A stretch of DNA of 6,769 nt, taken from an uncultured Marmoricola sp. Lineage in GTDB: Bacteria; Actinomycetota; Actinomycetes; Propionibacteriales; Nocardioidaceae. Below the pieces are notes generated by a model, which was not told where the DNA came from, searched no databases, and saw only the letters and a list, made by a program, of their open reading frames with translations. Below are positions 4,691-6,769 of the stretch, piece by piece. The stretch covers positions 1 through 6,769 of the forward strand of contig CALMMO010000293.1 of the NCBI GenBank assembly GCA_937868455.1, in the 5' to 3' direction. The translations under genes were made by a program, and so were the position numbers. How positions within the stretch are numbered: position 1 is the first letter of the stretch; each line of letters opens with the position of its first letter.

Positions 4691-6091
4691 TCACGCGCCA
4701 AGCACTTCGCTGAGCCCAGCGGCCATGCACTCAGCGAACACATCAGTGTCAGGAACAGCGGTGGCATCAACGTTGAGACCGATGCAGGCCGTGCCGTTGT
4801 GGCTGACCATGGCCGCCATGACGGCCACCCCTGGCAGTGGGCCGAAGGGATAGACCTTCTCGATGCGGGCTCCGGCCATGAACACCTCATAAGGCACTCC
4901 TGGGATCGAGGAGATCGCTAGGTCGGCTGATGGGGTGAACTGCATCGCCAATGAGGAGATCGCTGCTGGCAGTCGGTTGGCCACTGGCGCCAACTTGCGA
5001 AGCCCCAAGAGGGCGGGCTCGGTGCGCACCGCAAACACTTCGCCACGCACTGCGGCGATGCGGTCATCAACATCATCGACGTCGGCTGGCAACGCCAGCA
5101 TGGCTCCAGCGAACTTCCCGCCACCCATCGGATCGTCGGCTCGACTCAGTGAGAGCGCCATCGATACCGGCACATCGTGGAGTTCAACACCGTGATGGTC
5201 GTGATAGCGCTGCAGGCCACCAAGCAGAGCAGCGGCAAATGCGTCGTACATCGAGCCACCACCGGTCTTACCCGCTGCCTTGAGGTCTGCCACTGGGCAG
5301 TCCAACACGATGAAGTGCCAAGCACGGCCATCACGTGGGCTGAGCAACGGAGAAGGGGGCGCTAACTGAGGGTCAAGCATGCGGCGCACCGATGCGCCGA
5401 ACCGCACCGACTCACTCAACGCCCGTCCCGGGTTGGTGATCGCCTTCCAGCCCAGGCGCGCTGCCCCACGGGCAAGTTCAGGAGCCGCATCAAGGGCGTC
5501 ACTGACCCCTTTGACGCTCAACGCGACAGGGTCAGGCGTGGGGTGATCCATCGGCGCGGCGATGGGTTTGTTGTCGGTGTGCTCGCGCGTGCGACTGGTC
5601 ACCAGCGACAACAACTCAACGCCATCGCGGCCATCTGCCATGGAGTGGTGCAGTTTGAGGAAGTACCCACACCGACCATCAGGCAGGCCCTCGATCAAGG
5701 TGGCCGTCCACAGCGGTCGGCTGCGATCAAAGGGGGTCATCGCCTCGAGTTGGGCCACCTCGAGGGCCTCTGCCAGGCCGCCAGTCACCTGGCGACGGCG
5801 CAAGTGATAGTCGAGGTAGAACGCCTCATCTTCGACCCAGGCTGGTGCGGTGGTTGGCAAGGCTGGCTCGAGAACTCGCTGCCTGGCTCGGGCGACAACC
5901 CGCGTGGCCCACTCGTGCGCCTCACGCAATCGCGACCAACTGGGAGTCTCATCCAAGATCAGCAATGACCCCAGCGTCGCTGATTGTTGAGGGTGTTGCT
6001 CCGAGCGCCAGATGGCGGTTTCGAGTTCGGTCATCTGTTGGGAGCGATGCCACAACGTGGCGGCTTCCCAGGCAGGCATGTTGTCGTTCAT
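4691..6091 (-). CDS. WS/DGAT-family acyltransferase (wax ester synthase / acyl-CoA:diacylglycerol acyltransferase-like)
   Basis: Proteins of this family move an acyl group from acyl-CoA to diacylglycerol or a fatty alcohol, making triacylglycerol or wax ester at the inner face of the membrane. The 466-residue length is normal. The N-terminal catalytic half has RPLW (125-128, the PLW motif) and HHSMADG (148-154, bases 5630-5650), which fits the active-site HHxxxDG. The C-terminal DUF1298 half has PVSMALSLSR (308-317), SSIPGVP (394-400) and the well-kept YPFGPLPGV (414-422) and GLNVDATAVPD (438-448). Two conserved spots are changed: the ND motif reads YD (282-283) and the usual GN before the LP strand reads GK (325-326). 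It may therefore be a divergent paralogue with another acceptor. The ATG at 6091 overlaps the stop of the upstream plsC-like gene (ATGA) and has GGAGG 4 bases before it. Met20 aligns better with shorter homologues but has no ribosome site. Confidence 0.88.
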   Translation of the reverse strand: MNDNMPAWEAATLWHRSQQMTELETAIWRSEQHPQQSATLGSLLILDETPSWSRLREAHEWATRVVARARQRVLEPALPTTAPAWVEDEAFYLDYHLRRRQVTGGLAEALEVAQLEAMTPFDRSRPLWTATLIEGLPDGRCGYFLKLHHSMADGRDGVELLSLVTSRTREHTDNKPIAAPMDHPTPDPVALSVKGVSDALDAAPELARGAARLGWKAITNPGRALSESVRFGASVRRMLDPQLAPPSPLLSPRDGRAWHFIVLDCPVADLKAAGKTGGGSMYDAFAAALLGGLQRYHDHHGVELHDVPVSMALSLSRADDPMGGGKFAGAMLALPADVDDVDDRIAAVRGEVFAVRTEPALLGLRKLAPVANRLPAAISSLAMQFTPSADLAISSIPGVPYEVFMAGARIEKVYPFGPLPGVAVMAAMVSHNGTACIGLNVDATAVPDTDVFAECMAAGLSEVLGA

Positions 6092-6769
6092 GAGTCCTCC
6101 ATCAGCGCGTCGGCTTCCTCATCTGTGGCCGGCCACTGCGCCAACGTGCGGGCAAAGATCTTGTGAATATCGGCGACTTGCTCCCCGAGCGTCTCCTCGC
6201 GCAGGTCAGCAATCGGTGGGTGCACGCACACATCGATCGTCCCGGAGTTGACGACCAACGAGCCACGCCACATGAGTTCCCCGGTGTTTCGCAGTACGAC
6301 GGGAACGACCGGCAGGCCACTTTGCAAAGCCAAGTGGAAGGCTCCCTTGCGGAACGGGCCCAACGTTGCCGTGGGTGAGCGGGTGCCTTCAGGGAAGATC
6401 ATCAACGAGGTGCCATCTCGCAACCGTTGCACGACCGCGTCGAGGGCCTCGCGGGCCTGGCCGGAGTTGCCTCGGTCGACGTACACCGGATCAACCAGCA
6501 ACGACGCAACCACGCTGCGCGGGTCGAATCTGGCTTCCTTCTTGGCGACAGCCGTGAAGTCTTTCTCCAACAACACCGCCAAGACCGCGGGGTCGAGCGC
6601 ACTCTGGTGGTTGGCGATGAAGATGGCCGGACGATTCTCCAAGTGACGGCGCCCGATGACATTGATGTTCACCCCAGCCAAGGTCAGGGCATTTTTCGCA
6701 GCCAGGTTCAATCCAACTCGGGCACCGCGCTTGCGATCACCTGTCAGCAGTCCGAGAGCCAGACCGGCG
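6088..6769 (-). CDS. PlsC-type 1-acylglycerol-3-phosphate acyltransferase (5' end outside window; possibly fused to a HAD phosphatase)
   Basis: PlsC-domain enzymes acylate lysophosphatidic acid to phosphatidic acid at the membrane. Counting from the TTG at 6711, the four family motifs are NHQSALD (34-40, bases 6592-6612, the HxxxxD catalytic pair His35/Asp40), VDR within DPVYVDRGNSG (74-84), FPEGTRS (106-112, phosphate binding) and LPVVPVVLRN (133-142). LGPFRKGAFHLALQ (117-130) is also typical. The frame stays open from 6711 to the right edge, adding AGLALGLLTGDRKRGARVG, so the TTG is probably not the start and the gene is cut by the window. The sequence resembles the C-terminal half of actinobacterial proteins that join a HAD-type phosphatase to PlsC (M. 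tuberculosis Rv2483c type); the HAD part, if present, lies outside. The end is acidic (ATDEEADALMEDS). The stop overlaps the start of the WS/DGAT gene, so the two form an operon. Confidence 0.9.
   Translation of the reverse strand, partial: AGLALGLLTGDRKRGARVGLNLAAKNALTLAGVNINVIGRRHLENRPAIFIANHQSALDPAVLAVLLEKDFTAVAKKEARFDPRSVVASLLVDPVYVDRGNSGQAREALDAVVQRLRDGTSLMIFPEGTRSPTATLGPFRKGAFHLALQSGLPVVPVVLRNTGELMWRGSLVVNSGTIDVCVHPPIADLREETLGEQVADIHKIFARTLAQWPATDEEADALMEDS
6096..6100 (-). promoter_or_regulatory. Shine-Dalgarno site (GGAGG) for the WS/DGAT gene inside the plsC-like gene
   Basis: On the minus strand GGAGG is followed by ACTC and then the ATG at 6091. It lies in the last codons of the upstream gene. 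With the 4-base ATGA overlap, it supports translational coupling and decides the start in favour of Met1 rather than Met5 or Met20. Confidence 0.7.

Noticed and set aside
4679..4921. Plus-strand reading frame starting in the palindrome
   Set aside because: It lies antisense to the 3' end of the WS/DGAT gene, starts inside the palindrome and has no ribosome site or family resemblance.
5543..5968. 141-codon plus-strand reading frame opposite the WS/DGAT gene
   Set aside because: It is antisense to the HHxxxDG-coding half of a well-supported gene and has no recognisable features or ribosome site of note.

Overview
The window looks like chromosomal DNA from a high-GC actinobacterium. The reasons are strong G/C preference at third codon positions, the aroA-rsgA-hisN gene order, an RsgA with the Arg-rich N-terminus usual in Actinomycetes, a histidinol phosphatase of the inositol-monophosphatase type, a WS/DGAT-family acyltransferase, and several start codons that sit directly behind a -10 box with no ribosome binding site (leaderless mRNA pattern). 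The RsgA N-terminus and the CBS protein's C-terminus remind me of Nocardioidaceae/Propionibacteriales, but the genus cannot be fixed from this sequence alone.

Layout. Bases 1-481 hold the 3' end of a gene for a large, probably secreted protein: thirteen perfect Thr-Gly-Thr-Pro repeats followed by a beta-sandwich-like domain. Bases 516-2765 carry aroA (EPSP synthase, shikimate pathway) and, 3 bp behind it, rsgA (30S-subunit maturation GTPase with a TTG start). hisN (2815-3687, histidine biosynthesis) follows from its own apparent leaderless promoter. A small two-CBS-domain protein (3783-4214) has a clear promoter and a Shine-Dalgarno site. A single-domain FKBP prolyl isomerase (4252-4623) ends the rightward block.

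A perfect 34-bp palindrome (4657-4690) separates this block from a leftward operon. That operon has a PlsC-type acyltransferase cut by the right edge of the window (6088-6769) and a WS/DGAT-family acyltransferase (4691-6091), joined by an ATGA stop/start overlap. Together they suggest a glycerolipid or storage-lipid module: PlsC would make phosphatidic acid, and the WS/DGAT enzyme could acylate diacylglycerol or another alcohol after dephosphorylation.

Most of the window is ordinary housekeeping sequence; I see no defence system, mobile element, CRISPR array or RNA gene, and no gene-free stretch longer than 300 bases. The points worth a second look are the nested palindrome abutting the WS/DGAT stop codon, the repeated leaderless promoter architecture, the strictly synonymous repeat tract, the changed ND motif in the WS/DGAT protein, and the possible HAD-PlsC fusion at the right edge.
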